A stretch of 64,000 bases of DNA from Shinella sp. XGS7 (GCF_020535565.1 NZ_CP084758.1:3547001-3611000); one strand, 5' to 3'. Positions 50,775 through 62,220 are shown, counted from the first letter of the stretch. Numbers and translations are program-made. Notes: generated by a model not told the origin, from the sequence alone.

Positions 50775-51263
50775 TCAATCCTCGGCCGCGGCCTCCGGGC
50801 CCAGCAGGGCCAGGCACTCATCGATCAAGGCATGAAGCTGGGCCACCCGGGCCTCGCCCAGGCGCTCGTTGAGCGCCCGCTGTGCCCGCTTCCAGTCGGC
50901 CTTCATGGCAGCTCGCTTGGCCTGGCCGGCCGGCGTGAGCCGCAGCTGACGGCTGCGCGCATCGCCACCCGCGCCCTGCTCCACCCAACCGCCGGCGATC
51001 AGGGGCTGCAGATTGCGCGAGAGCGTGGAGGCTTCCAGACCCATGCGCCGGGCCAGCAGGCTGGGCTGTATCGGCCCCAGATGGTCGATATGGGCCAGCA
51101 GCGAGTACTGCGTGGGCTTGAGCCCGGTAGGGGCGAAAAAAGGCTCCACCTGCTGGGCCACGTGGCGCGTCAACTGGCGCAGCTTGAAATTGGTGCAGCC
51201 CTGGGGCGTGGCGATCAGGGTGCCGTCGTCGGCGACGCTTGTTGCCTGGGTGACAGAAGCCAT
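50775..51263 (-). CDS. MarR-family regulator
   Basis: 162 residues. Winged helix: LKPTQYSLLAHIDHLGPIQPSLLARRMGLEASTLSRNLQPLIAGGWV with wing GGDARSRQLRLTPAG. The TPQGCTNFKLRQLTRHV N-terminus with a single Cys is that of a common subgroup in which a Cys may sense oxidants (not verified). Divergent from a PaaI-type thioesterase; tandem operator-like repeats lie in the 50-base gap, so this is a regulator-target pair. Confidence 0.9.
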   Translation of the reverse strand: MASVTQATSVADDGTLIATPQGCTNFKLRQLTRHVAQQVEPFFAPTGLKPTQYSLLAHIDHLGPIQPSLLARRMGLEASTLSRNLQPLIAGGWVEQGAGGDARSRQLRLTPAGQAKRAAMKADWKRAQRALNERLGEARVAQLHALIDECLALLGPEAAAED

Positions 51264-51269
51264 TTCATT

Positions 51270-51298
51270 ATTGTATCTACAATGATTGCAGCTACAAC
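51270..51298. promoter_or_regulatory. Tandem MarR-type operator repeats
   Basis: ATTGTATCTACAAT (51270-51283, arms ATTGTA and TACAAT) and ATTGCAGCTACAAC (51285-51298) are two similar 14-base elements spaced by 15 bases in the short divergent gap between marR and the thioesterase gene. Confidence 0.65.
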
Positions 51299-51313
51299 CA
51301 TTCAGAGAACCGC

Positions 51314-51856
51314 ATGAGCACCCAGGAACACGATCAGGTTTTGCAGCAATGGCTGGCCGAGGAGGCCGCGGTGCGCGCCCGCATCCAGCCCGAGCCGGGC
51401 CTGGCCCGGCCCGAGCAACTGGCGGGCCGCGACGGCCTGCAGCAGATGCAGGCCATGCTCCAGGGCGAGGTGCCGCCGCCGCACATCGCCAAGACCCTGG
51501 ACTTCACCCTGATCTCGGCCGAGCGCGGTGAGGTGGTCTTCCAGGGCCAGCCTCTGCTGCGGCACTACAACCCTCTGGGCAGCGTGCATGGCGGCTGGTT
51601 CGCCACCCTGCTGGACTCCGCCCTGGGCTGCGCGGTGCACACCATCCTGCCCGTGGGCAAGGGCTACACCACGCTGGAGTTCAAGCTCAATCTGGTGCGT
51701 GGCCTGAGCGTGCAGGTGCCGCGGGTGCGCGCCATCGGTCGCGTGGTGCACGCGGGCAAGCAGGTTGCCACCTCAGAGGCGCAGCTGGTGGGGCATGACG
51801 GCAAGCTCTACGCCCACGCCAGCACCACCTGCCTGATCTTCGATCTGCAGCGCTGA
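51314..51856 (+). CDS. PaaI-type hotdog-fold thioesterase
   Basis: 180 residues. The 4HBT/PaaI core is evident: HYNPLGSVHGGWFATLLDSALGCAVHTILP (G-x-V-H-G-G with the catalytic Asp) and GYTTLEFKLNLVRGL. Hydrolyses acyl- or aryl-CoA thioesters; substrate unknown. The N-terminal 60 residues are an extension compared with minimal PaaI. Adjacent and divergent MarR gene suggests control by an aromatic or acyl ligand. Confidence 0.88.
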   Translation: MSTQEHDQVLQQWLAEEAAVRARIQPEPGLARPEQLAGRDGLQQMQAMLQGEVPPPHIAKTLDFTLISAERGEVVFQGQPLLRHYNPLGSVHGGWFATLLDSALGCAVHTILPVGKGYTTLEFKLNLVRGLSVQVPRVRAIGRVVHAGKQVATSEAQLVGHDGKLYAHASTTCLIFDLQR

Positions 51857-51880
51857 GCGCGGGCGCGTCCCCGCCCGGCG

Positions 51881-53428
51881 CTAGCGGAAGAAGGCCACGG
51901 CCTGCACCAGTTGCTGGGCCTGGTTGCGCAGGCTCTCCGCAGCGGCGGCGCTCTGCTCCACCAGGGCGGCGTTCTGCTGGGTCACCTTGTCCATCTGGCT
52001 GATGGCCTCGCCAATCTGACCCACCCCGTTGCTCTGCTCGGCGCTGGCGCTGCTGATCTCACCCACGATATCGGTGACGCGGCGGATCGCGTTCACCACC
52101 TCGTCCATGGTCTGGCCGGCCCGATCCACCAGGGCCGTGCCCTGCTCCACCCGCTCGGCGCTGGCCCCGATCAGCGCCTTGATGTCCTTGGCGGCGCTTG
52201 CCGAGCGCTGCGCCAGTTCCCGCACCTCCTGCGCCACGACGGCAAAGCCCTTGCCGGCCTCGCCCGCGCGGGCGGCTTCCACACCGGCATTCAGCGCCAG
52301 AAGGTTGGTCTGGAACGCGATGTCGTCGATGACGCCGATGATGTTGGAGATCTCGCGCGAGCTCTCGTTGATGCCCTGCATGGTCGTGACCACCTCGGAC
52401 ACGACCTGGCCCCCGCGGCTGGCCACCTCCGAGGCGCCCTGGGCCAGCTGATTGGCCTGCAGAGCGTTGTCGGCGTTGTTGCGCACGGTGGAGCCCAGCT
52501 CGTCCATGGTGGCGGCGGTCTCTTCCAGGGCCGCGGCCTGCTCCTCGGTGCGCTGGCTCAGGTCGGCATTGCCCTGGGCGATCTGGGCGCTGGCTGTGGC
52601 CACGCTCTCCGAGTTGTTGCGCACCGTCACCACGATCTCCTGCAGGCGCTGGCGCATCTCCTCCAGCGCGCGCAGCAGCTGGGCGGTCTCGTCCCGACCC
52701 TGGGCCGCAAAGCTGAGCGACATATTGCCTGCAGCCATTTCCTGCGCGCCGGCCACCGCGCGCTGCAGCGAGGCAGTCACATTGCGGCTGATGAAGTAGC
52801 CCAGGCCCACGCCGACACCCACGCCCAGCAGGATCAGCACGATGGTCATGCTGAAGCTGCTGTGATAGGTCTCGTCCGTTTCCTTGGAGAGCTGCTCGGC
52901 ATTGCCCTCCTTGAGGCGCGCCAGCACGGTCATCTGGTCATCCACCAGGTTGACCACCGGGGCGAAGCGGGTGAACAGATAGTTCACACCCTCGCTGGCC
53001 TGCCCCAGCGGCGCGGCGCCGGCCAGCGCATCCACCTCCTTCAGGGCTTTCTCGTAGTCCCGCCAGAAGGCGTCCAGCTTCTCGAAGGCGGCCTTGCCCT
53101 TTTCCGTGTGGTAGAGCGGGCGCGCCTTCTCCAGATTGCTCTTGGTGAGCTCCAGGTTCTTTTGCAGATTGGCCCGCGCCTTGAGCCGCTGCTCCTCGCT
53201 GGTGGCCAGCAGGGTGTTGCGCACATCGCGCCCCAGGTAGAGCAGGTTGATGTTGGCCTCCTTCATGTAGGAGAGCCCCAGCAACTCCTTGTCATACATG
53301 AGGTTGCCCGCATCGTTGATGCGGCTCATATTGAAGAGGCCCATCAGGCCCATGCCCGCGCCAATGGCGGCGACGATCACAAAGGCCGCAATCAGCTTGG
53401 TGGCGATGCGGAAGTTGGAGAGCTGCAT
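51881..53428 (-). CDS. Methyl-accepting chemotaxis protein (4HB sensor)
   Basis: 515 residues in the Tsr/Tar layout: helix 1 ([25 protein letters not shown]), a four-helix-bundle periplasmic sensor of about 150 residues, helix 2 ([23 protein letters not shown]), HAMP, and a signalling domain with the canonical tip [48 protein letters not shown]. Methylation-site regions ([32 protein letters not shown]) are present. Ligand unknown. AGGAG stands 8-9 bases before ATG. Confidence 0.94.
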   Translation of the reverse strand: MQLSNFRIATKLIAAFVIVAAIGAGMGLMGLFNMSRINDAGNLMYDKELLGLSYMKEANINLLYLGRDVRNTLLATSEEQRLKARANLQKNLELTKSNLEKARPLYHTEKGKAAFEKLDAFWRDYEKALKEVDALAGAAPLGQASEGVNYLFTRFAPVVNLVDDQMTVLARLKEGNAEQLSKETDETYHSSFSMTIVLILLGVGVGVGLGYFISRNVTASLQRAVAGAQEMAAGNMSLSFAAQGRDETAQLLRALEEMRQRLQEIVVTVRNNSESVATASAQIAQGNADLSQRTEEQAAALEETAATMDELGSTVRNNADNALQANQLAQGASEVASRGGQVVSEVVTTMQGINESSREISNIIGVIDDIAFQTNLLALNAGVEAARAGEAGKGFAVVAQEVRELAQRSASAAKDIKALIGASAERVEQGTALVDRAGQTMDEVVNAIRRVTDIVGEISSASAEQSNGVGQIGEAISQMDKVTQQNAALVEQSAAAAESLRNQAQQLVQAVAFFR

Positions 53429-53463
53429 GCGTGTGCTCCTGAGAACAACAAACGATGACTGTG

Positions 53464-53481
53464 CTGACGATCAATCGTCAG
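53464..53481. promoter_or_regulatory. Perfect inverted repeat upstream of the chemoreceptor gene
   Basis: CTGACGA-TCAA-TCGTCAG: 7-base perfect arms, 4-base loop, about 36-53 bases upstream of the ATG at 53428. No T tract on either strand argues against a terminator; an operator or mRNA leader hairpin is likelier. Confidence 0.4.
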
Positions 53482-53668
53482 GCCTCTCCCTCGCTCCGGA
53501 TACGACCATAGCGCAGCCCCAGGCACGGGAGTTCCCGAACTGGGCAGCAAAGCGCGTATTTTTTGGCGATATGGCGGGCACGCAACGCCGTGCCCGGGGG
53601 CAAGCGCTCCCGCACCGCCCCCTCAAGCCGGCGCCTTGCTGTGCAAGGCCGGCCGCAGGATCAGGTCC

Positions 53669-54304
53669 TCAGGCGCGCAGGGCCTGGGCCTGGGCCGCCA
53701 GGCGCGTGATGCGCGCCCAGTCGCCCTGCTCCACCGCGTCCTGCGGGGTCAGCCAGGAGCCGCCGCAGACCTTGACATTGGGCAGGCTCAGGAACTGCGG
53801 CGCGCTCTCCAGCGAGATGCCGCCGGTGGGGCAGAAGGCCACATCCGGGAAGGGGCCGCCCAGCGCCTTGAGCAGATTGATGCCGCCCACGGCCACGGCC
53901 GGGAAGAGCTTCAGGAAGCTGTAGCCGGCGGCATTGGCCTGCATCACCTCGCTGGCGGTGGACACGCCCGGCAGCAGAGGCAGGCCCTGCTCGCGGCAGG
54001 CCGCGCCGATGGCGTCGGTATAGCCCGGGCTCACGCCGAACTGGCAACCGGCATCGCGTGCGGCCTTCACATCGGCCACGCTGCGCAGGGTGCCCGCGCC
54101 CACGATGGCCTCGGGCACGGCGCGCGCCATGGCCTCCATGGCCTGCAGGGCCACCGGGGTGCGCAAGGTCACCTCCAGCACCTTGACGCCACCGGCCACC
54201 AGGGCCTCGGCCAGGGGCACAGCATCTTCCAGGCGCTGGATCACGATGACGGGAATCACGGGGCCGTGGCTGGCCAGGCTGAGGGTGTCGTTGCTGTGGC
54301 TCAT
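53669..54304 (-). CDS. eda: KDPG/KHG aldolase Eda
   Basis: Cleaves 2-keto-3-deoxy-6-phosphogluconate to pyruvate and glyceraldehyde-3-phosphate, second step of the Entner-Doudoroff pathway. 211 residues with GPVIPVIVIQRLEDAVPLAEALVAGGVKVLEVTLRTP (catalytic Glu), VGAGTLRS, SPGYTDAIG, and the Schiff-base Lys in YSFLKLFPA, then CPTGGISLES. ATG 54304 is preferred over an upstream frame start at 54319. Downstream of edd on the same strand with a 151-base gap. Confidence 0.95.
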   Translation of the reverse strand: MSHSNDTLSLASHGPVIPVIVIQRLEDAVPLAEALVAGGVKVLEVTLRTPVALQAMEAMARAVPEAIVGAGTLRSVADVKAARDAGCQFGVSPGYTDAIGAACREQGLPLLPGVSTASEVMQANAAGYSFLKLFPAVAVGGINLLKALGGPFPDVAFCPTGGISLESAPQFLSLPNVKVCGGSWLTPQDAVEQGDWARITRLAAQAQALRA

Positions 54305-54387
54305 ATCGGACTGAAGCAAAGAATAGTCGTGAGTTGAAACGTCGGGCCCGGCGCGGCCGATGTGCCCGATCGAGCGACGCCCGGGGA

Positions 54388-54450
54388 TCCGGCTTTGCCG
54401 GACCCTCGAGCGTGCCGCCTTGAGGAGGCGCGCGAAGCGCGTAGGGGGTG
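54388..54450. repeat. GC-rich hairpin pair between edd and eda
   Basis: TCCGGCTTTGCCGGA (54388-54402) is a perfect 6-base-arm hairpin, followed by GCCGCCTTGAGGAGGC and CGCGCGAAGCGCG. Such paired hairpins look like an interspersed intergenic repeat of the REP kind in related genomes; it could stabilise or attenuate the edd-eda message. Confidence 0.4.
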
Positions 54451-54455
54451 GTCCA

Positions 54456-56276
<1,821 letters not shown>

Positions 56277-56311
56277 GCGATGGGTCGATGTAACTCGACG
56301 TTTTGGAAGCA

Positions 56312-56326
56312 CGTAACCATATTACA
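56312..56326 (-). promoter_or_regulatory. HexR-like operator upstream of edd
   Basis: Minus strand TGTAAT-ATG-GTTACG resembles the HexR consensus TGTAAT-N3-ATTACA, two mismatches in the right half. It lies 36-50 bases upstream of the edd ATG, where a KDPG-responsive repressor would act. No hexR gene is in the window. Confidence 0.4.
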
Positions 56327-56448
56327 CGCTCTCACAGGGAAAAGCTGCCGCACGCAGCACATCACCGGGTACGAAGTGGTTACAAGCGTGCGCCGGCCAC
56401 GCCTCACCATCCCGGGCCTGGTTCGGCCTGTGGCAGCATAGGGCCTCG

Positions 56449-57162
56449 ATGTCAGCGCCCGACCGCTCCGATTCCCCGCTTCCCGCCATGGCCCCCACCG
56501 AGGAGGGTCTCGCCCCGGCCGGCTGGGTCCAGCGCAGTGCCGCCCTGCTGCAGGAGCATCTGGCCCGCCTGCAGGGCCGCGACCTGCATCTCTTCGCCTA
56601 TGGCTCCCTGATCTGGCGCCCGGAGTTTGAGCACGACGGTCAGTGGCTGGCCCGGGTACAGGGCTTCCACCGGGCGCTGCGCATGCGCTCGCGGGTCTAC
56701 CGCGGCACGCCCGAGCGGCCCGGCCTGGTGCTGGCCCTGCTCTCCGGCGGCTGCTGCACCGGCCTGGTCTACCGCATCGCAGCGGCCCGGGCGCCCGCGG
56801 TGCTGCGCCAGGTCTGGGAGCGCGAGATGGTCAATGGGTCCTACCAGGCGCGCTGGCTGCGCTGCCACGCCCTGCCCGGCCAGGCCCCGCTGTCCGACAG
56901 CGCGCACCTGGCCCTGGGCTTCACACTGTCACGCCGCAGCCCGCAATGCTCGGGCCTGCTCAGCGATGGCGAGGTGCTGGGCGTGCTGCGCCATGCCCAC
57001 GGGCGCTACGGTAGCAGCCTGGAATATCTGGAGCGCACGGTGCTGAGCCTGCGCCAGCGCGGTATCCGCGACCGTGAACTGGAGCGGCTCTATGGCCTGG
57101 CCCTGGGCCATGGCCTGTGCGCAGCGGCGACGCCGGCACTGCGAGCCGGGGCCTGCGCCTGA
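56449..57162 (+). CDS. chaC: ChaC-type gamma-glutamylcyclotransferase
   Basis: Degrades glutathione to 5-oxoproline and Cys-Gly. 237 residues with the substrate loop LFAYGSLIWRPEF near residue 47, the catalytic Glu in VWEREMVNGSYQARWL, and LVYRIAAARA, SLEYLERTVLSLRQRGIRDRELERLY. N-terminal 40 residues are family-variable. Divergent from edd; its stop abuts the convergent MobA-like gene. Confidence 0.9.
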   Translation: MSAPDRSDSPLPAMAPTEEGLAPAGWVQRSAALLQEHLARLQGRDLHLFAYGSLIWRPEFEHDGQWLARVQGFHRALRMRSRVYRGTPERPGLVLALLSGGCCTGLVYRIAAARAPAVLRQVWEREMVNGSYQARWLRCHALPGQAPLSDSAHLALGFTLSRRSPQCSGLLSDGEVLGVLRHAHGRYGSSLEYLERTVLSLRQRGIRDRELERLYGLALGHGLCAAATPALRAGACA

Positions 57163-57810
57163 TCAGCCCCCGCCCGCAGCCCCCTGCCCCAAGGACAGGC
57201 CGCCGGCCTCGCCGCTGTGGTGGCGCAGGCGCTCCAGATCCTCGGCCGTGTCCAGATCCAGCAGCACGCCGGGATCATCCAGCTCCAGGCCGTGCGAGGG
57301 ATAGCGGGCCAGGATGCGGCGCGCGCCCTCATCCCCCTGCAGCCCCACCAGTTCGGAGAAGAGCTCGGCATTGAAGCCCACCGGGTGGCCGCGCTGACCG
57401 CGGTGCTGGGCATAGACCACCGGATGCTGGGCCAGGGCCTCGGCTACGGCCAGGATGCTGGCGGGCTTGAGCAGGGGCATATCGGCCGGCAGGATCAGCC
57501 AGCCCGGGGCGTCACCCGCCGCGGCCACGCCGGCCGCGATGGAGTAGCCCATGCCCACGGGTTCGAGCAGGCCGCGCGCATCGCGCTCGGGCAGCTCCAC
57601 CACATCGCGGCTGGCCACCAGGCTGCGCACGGCGGGCGCCATGCGCGCGCTGCTCACCACCACCAGGGGCAGGCCCGTGGCGATGACGGTCTTGAGCGTG
57701 CGCGCCAACACCGTGTCCGACCCCAGCGCCTGCTCCAGCTTGTGCCCTGTGCCACGAAAGCGCGTTCCGCGCCCGGCGGCCAGCACGACGATTACCGGTT
57801 GCCCATTCAT
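57163..57810 (-). CDS. MobA/MocA-like nucleotidyltransferase
   Basis: 215 residues. NTP-transfer signature VIVVLAAGRGTRFRGTGHKLEQAL at the N-terminus, LILPADMPLLKPASILAVAEAL (metal Asp) and GHPVGFNAELFSELVGLQGDEGARRIL. This pattern fits molybdenum-cofactor cytidylyl/guanylyltransferases and relatives (MocA, MobA, CofC). No molybdoenzyme genes are adjacent, so the substrate is uncertain. ATG 57810; a frame extension to 57900 is unlikely. Confidence 0.85.
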   Translation of the reverse strand: MNGQPVIVVLAAGRGTRFRGTGHKLEQALGSDTVLARTLKTVIATGLPLVVVSSARMAPAVRSLVASRDVVELPERDARGLLEPVGMGYSIAAGVAAAGDAPGWLILPADMPLLKPASILAVAEALAQHPVVYAQHRGQRGHPVGFNAELFSELVGLQGDEGARRILARYPSHGLELDDPGVLLDLDTAEDLERLRHHSGEAGGLSLGQGAAGGG

Positions 57811-58046
57811 CGTTCGCCGTGGTCCTTTGCTACTGCTTGTACTGCCCAACGTGAGGCTGCGACATCTGTCCGCTTGCCTCTTCTTCTGTAACACAAGCAT
57901 GCCCAGCCCGGGTGGGCCTTGTCACTGGGGGGTTTACTTAAACGTTTTTAGGTATAAGCCTGGCACGGCGACTGCCGATAAGCGGCTCGCCGCAGACACA
58001 CCACAGACACAGCACAGCCACACCACAGACCCAGGGAGACCCGCAC

Positions 58047-58433
58047 ATGATCGATCACACCGGCCTCGTCATCAGCGATTTCGAGCGCAGCAAGCGTTTC
58101 TACAGCGAGGCGCTGGCCCCCATCGGCTATGCCAAGCTGGCGGAATTTCCGGCCTCGATCACCGGCCACACTGATGTGGCGGGCTTTGGCGAGCCGCCCA
58201 AGCCCGACTTCTGGATCAGCCGCGGCACGCCCAACCAGCCGCCCATCCATATTGCCTTTCGCGTGGGCTCGCGCGCCTTGGTCGAGGCTTTCTACCAGGC
58301 CGCCATGGCCGCGGGCGGGCGCGACAACGGCGCACCGGGCCTGCGCCCGCACTATCACCCCCACTATTACGGCGCCTTCGTGCTGGACCCGGATGGCCAC
58401 AATATCGAAGCCGTCTGCCACGAGCCCGGCTGA
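58047..58433 (+). CDS. VOC-family (glyoxalase-like) protein
   Basis: 128 residues, one VOC module of two beta-alpha-beta-beta-beta units. [28 protein letters not shown] (metal His), [24 protein letters not shown] (His), and [19 protein letters not shown] (Glu) supply the metal site. Relatives are annotated as glyoxalase or bleomycin-resistance-like; reaction unknown. The 236-base upstream gap contains an AT-rich TTTACTTAAACGTTTTTAGG near 57930 that may be its promoter. Confidence 0.88.
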   Translation: MIDHTGLVISDFERSKRFYSEALAPIGYAKLAEFPASITGHTDVAGFGEPPKPDFWISRGTPNQPPIHIAFRVGSRALVEAFYQAAMAAGGRDNGAPGLRPHYHPHYYGAFVLDPDGHNIEAVCHEPG

Positions 58434-58486
58434 GGCTTGATCCAGGCCGCCTCCTCGGGCTTGCGCCCTCCTGCATACTGGCGGGC

Positions 58487-59125
58487 ATGAGCAAATTATC
58501 CGATCTGCGCAAGAGCTACGAACAAGGCGAGCTCGTCGAGGAGCAGGTGGCCGGCCAGCCCCTGCAGCAGTTCAAGACCTGGCTGGACGAGGCCCTGGCG
58601 GCCGGCGTGCCCGAGCCCAATGCCATGACCCTGGCCACGGTGGGGCCCGAAGGCCGGCCCTCCACCCGCATCGTGCTGATCAAGGACATCGATGAGCGCG
58701 GCCTGGTCTGGTACACCAATTACGAGAGCCGCAAGGGCCGCGAGCTGGCCGCCCATCCCTTTGCCGCCCTGCAGTTCCACTGGGTGGAGATGGAGCGGGT
58801 GGTGCGCATCGAGGGCCGGGTGGAGCAGGTGGACGCCGCGCAGTCCGACGCCTACTTCCGTTCCCGGCCGCTGGACTCGCGCCTGGGCGCCTGGGCCTCG
58901 CCCCAGAGCCAGGTGATCAGCTCGCGCGCGGTGCTGGTGGCCAATGCCGCCAAGGCCGCCGCCCAGCATGGCCTGAACCCCGAGCGCCCGCCACACTGGG
59001 GCGGCTACCGCCTGCTGCCGGAGCGCTGGGAGTTCTGGCAGGGCCGCAAGTCCCGCCTGCACGACCGCCTGAGCTACAAGCTGCAGGCGGACGGCAGCTG
59101 GCTCAGGGAGCGCCTGGCCCCCTGA
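58487..59125 (+). CDS. pdxH: Pyridoxamine/pyridoxine 5'-phosphate oxidase PdxH
   Basis: FMN-dependent oxidation of PNP/PMP to pyridoxal phosphate. 212 residues with [80 protein letters not shown] and the terminal [27 protein letters not shown]. Complete and typical. Confidence 0.97.
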   Translation: MSKLSDLRKSYEQGELVEEQVAGQPLQQFKTWLDEALAAGVPEPNAMTLATVGPEGRPSTRIVLIKDIDERGLVWYTNYESRKGRELAAHPFAALQFHWVEMERVVRIEGRVEQVDAAQSDAYFRSRPLDSRLGAWASPQSQVISSRAVLVANAAKAAAQHGLNPERPPHWGGYRLLPERWEFWQGRKSRLHDRLSYKLQADGSWLRERLAP

Positions 59126-59144
59126 GCGCCGGGCGGCGCAGCCC

Positions 59145-61180
59145 TCAGAAGCGGACCTGCAGGCCCATCAGGGCCGAGCGCCCCGCCAGGGGGAGAGATC
59201 GCGCAGCGTGGCCATGCTGGTGGCGCTGTAGGCGGTCTTGTTGCCCAGGTTGTCGAGCTTCAGATACCAGAGCGCGTCATAGCCGCCCAGGCGCAGCTGG
59301 CGGGCCAGGTTCAGGCGCAGCAGGCCGTAGCCGGCCGTGGGCGTGTCCAGGGCCGGCACCCGGTTCTGGCGCGCGGCCAGGCGCAGCTCCAGGCTGGCAG
59401 ACCAGAGGCCGCCATCGTCCGCCGCCAGCGAGAGCGTGGCGCGGCGCGGCGCCAGGCGCGGCAGGGGCTCGCCCGTGGCGCGGTTGCTGCCGCGCACCGC
59501 ATCGAGGCTGCCGCCCAGGGTCAGACGCCAGGCACCGCTCCAGTCCATGCGCGGCAGGGTCTGGCGGGCTTCCAGCTCCAGGCCGTTCAGGCGGGCCGGC
59601 ACGCCGGTGTAGCGGTACTCGGGCAGGGTCTCGCCCTGCTCGTTGCTGAAGCTGGCGCCGGTGGCATCCAGGGCGATGTAGTTGCGAAAGCGCGTCTGGT
59701 AGACATTGGCGCGCAGCAGGCTGCCGCCCTCCTGCCAGCGCAGGCCCAGGTCCAGGCCGCGGGCGCGTTCCAGGCCCAGGCTGGCATCGCCGCGCTCATA
59801 GGCGCCGGTGGCCACGTGCACGCCATTGGCATAGAGCTCGTAGAACATGGGCGCGCGCTGGGTGTCGCTGAGATTGGCCTGGAGGCTCAGGCTGGGGCTG
59901 AGGGCATAGCCGGCCGAGAGCGAGAGGCTGCGCGGCTTGAAGCTGCGCCGCCCGGCCTCGCCAAAGCGCGCCTCCTCGGCGCCCGGGGCATCGCCGTCCG
60001 ACTCCACCCGTACCGATTCCTGGCGCAGACCGGCCGCCAGGGACAGCGGACCGCTGCGGTACTGCTCCAGCACGAAGAGCGCGGCCGAGCGGCTGCGCGT
60101 GCCGGGCACCAGGGCTTCCTCGCCCAGGGCCGAGAAGTCCGAGCGCTCCCACTGCAGGCCCACCACGCCACGCACCGGCCCCAGGGCCGCATGCTCGGCC
60201 TGCAGGCGCAGATCGCTGCCGCGGCTCTTGAAGGTCGTGCCGACCTCGCCCGTGCCCTCCACCTCCTGGTGCTCATAGCGCGAGCGGCTGGCCTGCCACT
60301 CGATGCGCGGGAACAGGCCGCCGGCATCGCGCCATTCGCCGGCTGTGGCCAGGCGCTGGCGCTGCATGCGGATCTTCACATCCGGCTCCACGGTCACGCC
60401 GTAGTCATTGCGGTAGTCCTCCAGCGAAACGCCGGCAAAGCCCTGGGAGAACAGCAGGGAGCTGCCCAGGGCGCCGCCATGGCTGTCGCTGGCGGAGTTG
60501 CGCACCCGGCCGTCCGGCACGCGCAGATCATCGGCCTTGCGGCCGGAGACATCGGCATGCCAGGCCCAGGCGTTGCTGCCGCCGTCCAGGGTGACGGCGC
60601 CATTGCGCTCGGCCGCGGCGCCGCCCAGGCGCAGCTCGGCCGCGCCCGACAGGCCCTGAGCCGGCTCGCGCGGGATGCGCTTGTCCAGGGTGTTGACCAC
60701 GCCGCCGATGGCATTGCCGCCGTACAGCAGCGAAGCCGCGCCGCGCAGCACTTCGATGCGGTCCACCACCAGCGGGTCCACCGGCACCGCATGGTCATAG
60801 CTGAGGCTGGAGGCGTCGATGGAGGCGCCGGAGTTGCTGAGCATGCGCACCCGGTCGCCATCCAGGCCGCGCAGCACCGGGCGGTTGGCGTTCGGGCCGA
60901 AATAGGTGGCGGCCACGCCGGGCAGGCCGTCCAGGCTCTCGCCCAGGGTGGCGCCGCGGCGCAGGGTCAGGGCATCGCCAGAGAGCTGCAGGCTGGGCTG
61001 CACCGGCTCCTTCTCGCGCAGCGGGTTGCCGGTGAGCAGCACGGGCTGCAGCTTCTCGGGGGCAGCGGAGCTCTGGGTGCTCTGAGCCCCGGCGGGCAGG
61101 GCCAGGGCGGCGATGGCCAGACTCAGCAGATGCGGCGCGAAGGCCGGGCGGGGACGGACGGGGGAGATCAGGAACTTCAT
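59145..61180 (-). pseudogene. TonB-dependent outer-membrane receptor, frameshifted at the last strand
   Basis: Signal peptide, plug domain (LGESLDGLPGVAATYFGPNANRPVLRGLDGDRVRML, VVDRIEVLRGAASLLYGGNAIGGVVNTLDKRIP) and 22-strand barrel ending WYLKLDNLGNKTAYSATSMATLRDLSP. The frame then reads WRGARP-stop (59168). One extra C in the five-C run (plus strand G run 59189-59193) would give LSPLAGRSALMGLQVRF and stop at 59145, the usual receptor C-terminus ending in Phe. Without it the barrel lacks the terminal strand and C-terminal aromatic needed for assembly. Gene order suggests a metal (possibly zinc) substrate. Confidence 0.85.
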
Positions 61181-61314
61181 GGCGGAAGGCTTTCGCAGGC
61201 AAAGGCGACGGGCCGGCCTCAGAAAAGAGCCGGCCGCAGATCGTTTGCGGACACAAGGGAGGGCGCGCGGCGGCGGGATGGCTCAGGCCATCCGCACGAA
61301 GCGGCGCGCGTCAA

Positions 61315-61689
61315 TCAGGCGTGAAGAGGCGAAAGCGCTCCGGGCGGGGCGCGGGCACTGCGCGCCCAGCGCGGGGCGGCATGCTGGGCGGCGCGCTCGG
61401 CGCGGCCCGGGGTTTCGGCGCGATGCGCCGCCAGCAGCAGGGGCGCGGCCCGGGGCGGCGCGCCGTCATGGGCCTGGTGGTCCAGCTGCTGACAGTCCAG
61501 ACCACCGGCGGCATGGCCCCAGTCATCGGAATGCGAATGGCCCTGAGACGCCGGGGCGCCCTGAGCATGGGCAATACGGTGCCACTGGCCCAGGCCCTGC
61601 AGGCTCAGCAGCAGGCTCAGCACGAGCCACAGCGACCAGCGCCGCCAGGGCGCCAGGGCGTGGGAACTCATGCGGGGGCTGCGGGCCAT
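61315..61689 (-). CDS. DUF2946-like His-rich small secreted protein
   Basis: 124 residues. A membrane segment (RWSLWLVLSLLLSLQGLGQWHRIAHA) precedes a His-rich stretch (SQGHSHSDDWGHAAGGLDCQQLDHQAHD), the pattern of DUF2946-like proteins linked to copper or zinc. The C-terminus is Arg/Ala/Pro-rich and less conserved. Starts ATG 61689 or 61671. It lies between a DUF3299 gene and the TonB receptor, on the same strand. Confidence 0.65.
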   Translation of the reverse strand: MARSPRMSSHALAPWRRWSLWLVLSLLLSLQGLGQWHRIAHAQGAPASQGHSHSDDWGHAAGGLDCQQLDHQAHDGAPPRAAPLLLAAHRAETPGRAERAAQHAAPRWARSARAPPGALSPLHA

Positions 61690-61706
61690 GCCTGGGTCAG
61701 CAGGGT

Positions 61707-62210
61707 TCAGTTGGCGGCGACGGGCTGGGCCTCGGTCACGCGGTAGAAGAGGCCATAGGGGTCGTTGCTGAGCACGGCCATCTGGCCTTCCACCGTCACC
61801 GGCTCCAGGGTGTAGCGCACGGGGGTCTTGCTGCGCACCTCGATCAGGCCCTCGGGCCCGGCCGGCACGCAGAAGGAGCAGCTGGTGGGCACCGAGGAGA
61901 GCAGGAAATGGCGCTGCTTGTCACCCGGCTCCAGCGGCATCATGAAGCCCTGGATCTTGACCGTCTTCTTGTCCAGGGCCTGCACGGCCGCCGGAAAGCT
62001 GGGAACCAGGCGCTTCTTCTCGGCCTTCACCGTCACCGAGGACAGCAGCGGCCAGGACAGCACGCCCTCGCGCTCCTCCAGCGGCTTGAAGGGGCTGCGC
62101 GGGTCGTGATAGCCGGGGCCCTGGCCCATGGCCGGGGCCTGGGCCGCCACTGGCAGCGCCGCACCGACGAGCAGCGCCAGAGCCAGCCAGCCGGAGAAAG
62201 AGGTCTTCAT
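61707..62210 (-). CDS. DUF3299 periplasmic protein
   Basis: 167 residues with signal peptide MKTSFSGWLALALLVGAALPVAAQ. The mature part has the DUF3299 features: SSVTVKAEKKRLVPSFPAAVQALDKKTVKIQGFMMPLEPGDKQRHFLLSSVPTSCSFCVPAGPEGLIEV, with a CxxC (CSFC). In relatives it is encoded beside FtsX-type ABC transporters and is thought to take part in metal handling. ATG 62210 is preferred to 62231, which would overlap the upstream gene. Confidence 0.85.
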   Translation of the reverse strand: MKTSFSGWLALALLVGAALPVAAQAPAMGQGPGYHDPRSPFKPLEEREGVLSWPLLSSVTVKAEKKRLVPSFPAAVQALDKKTVKIQGFMMPLEPGDKQRHFLLSSVPTSCSFCVPAGPEGLIEVRSKTPVRYTLEPVTVEGQMAVLSNDPYGLFYRVTEAQPVAAN

Positions 62211-62220
62211 GGTGGGCAGT

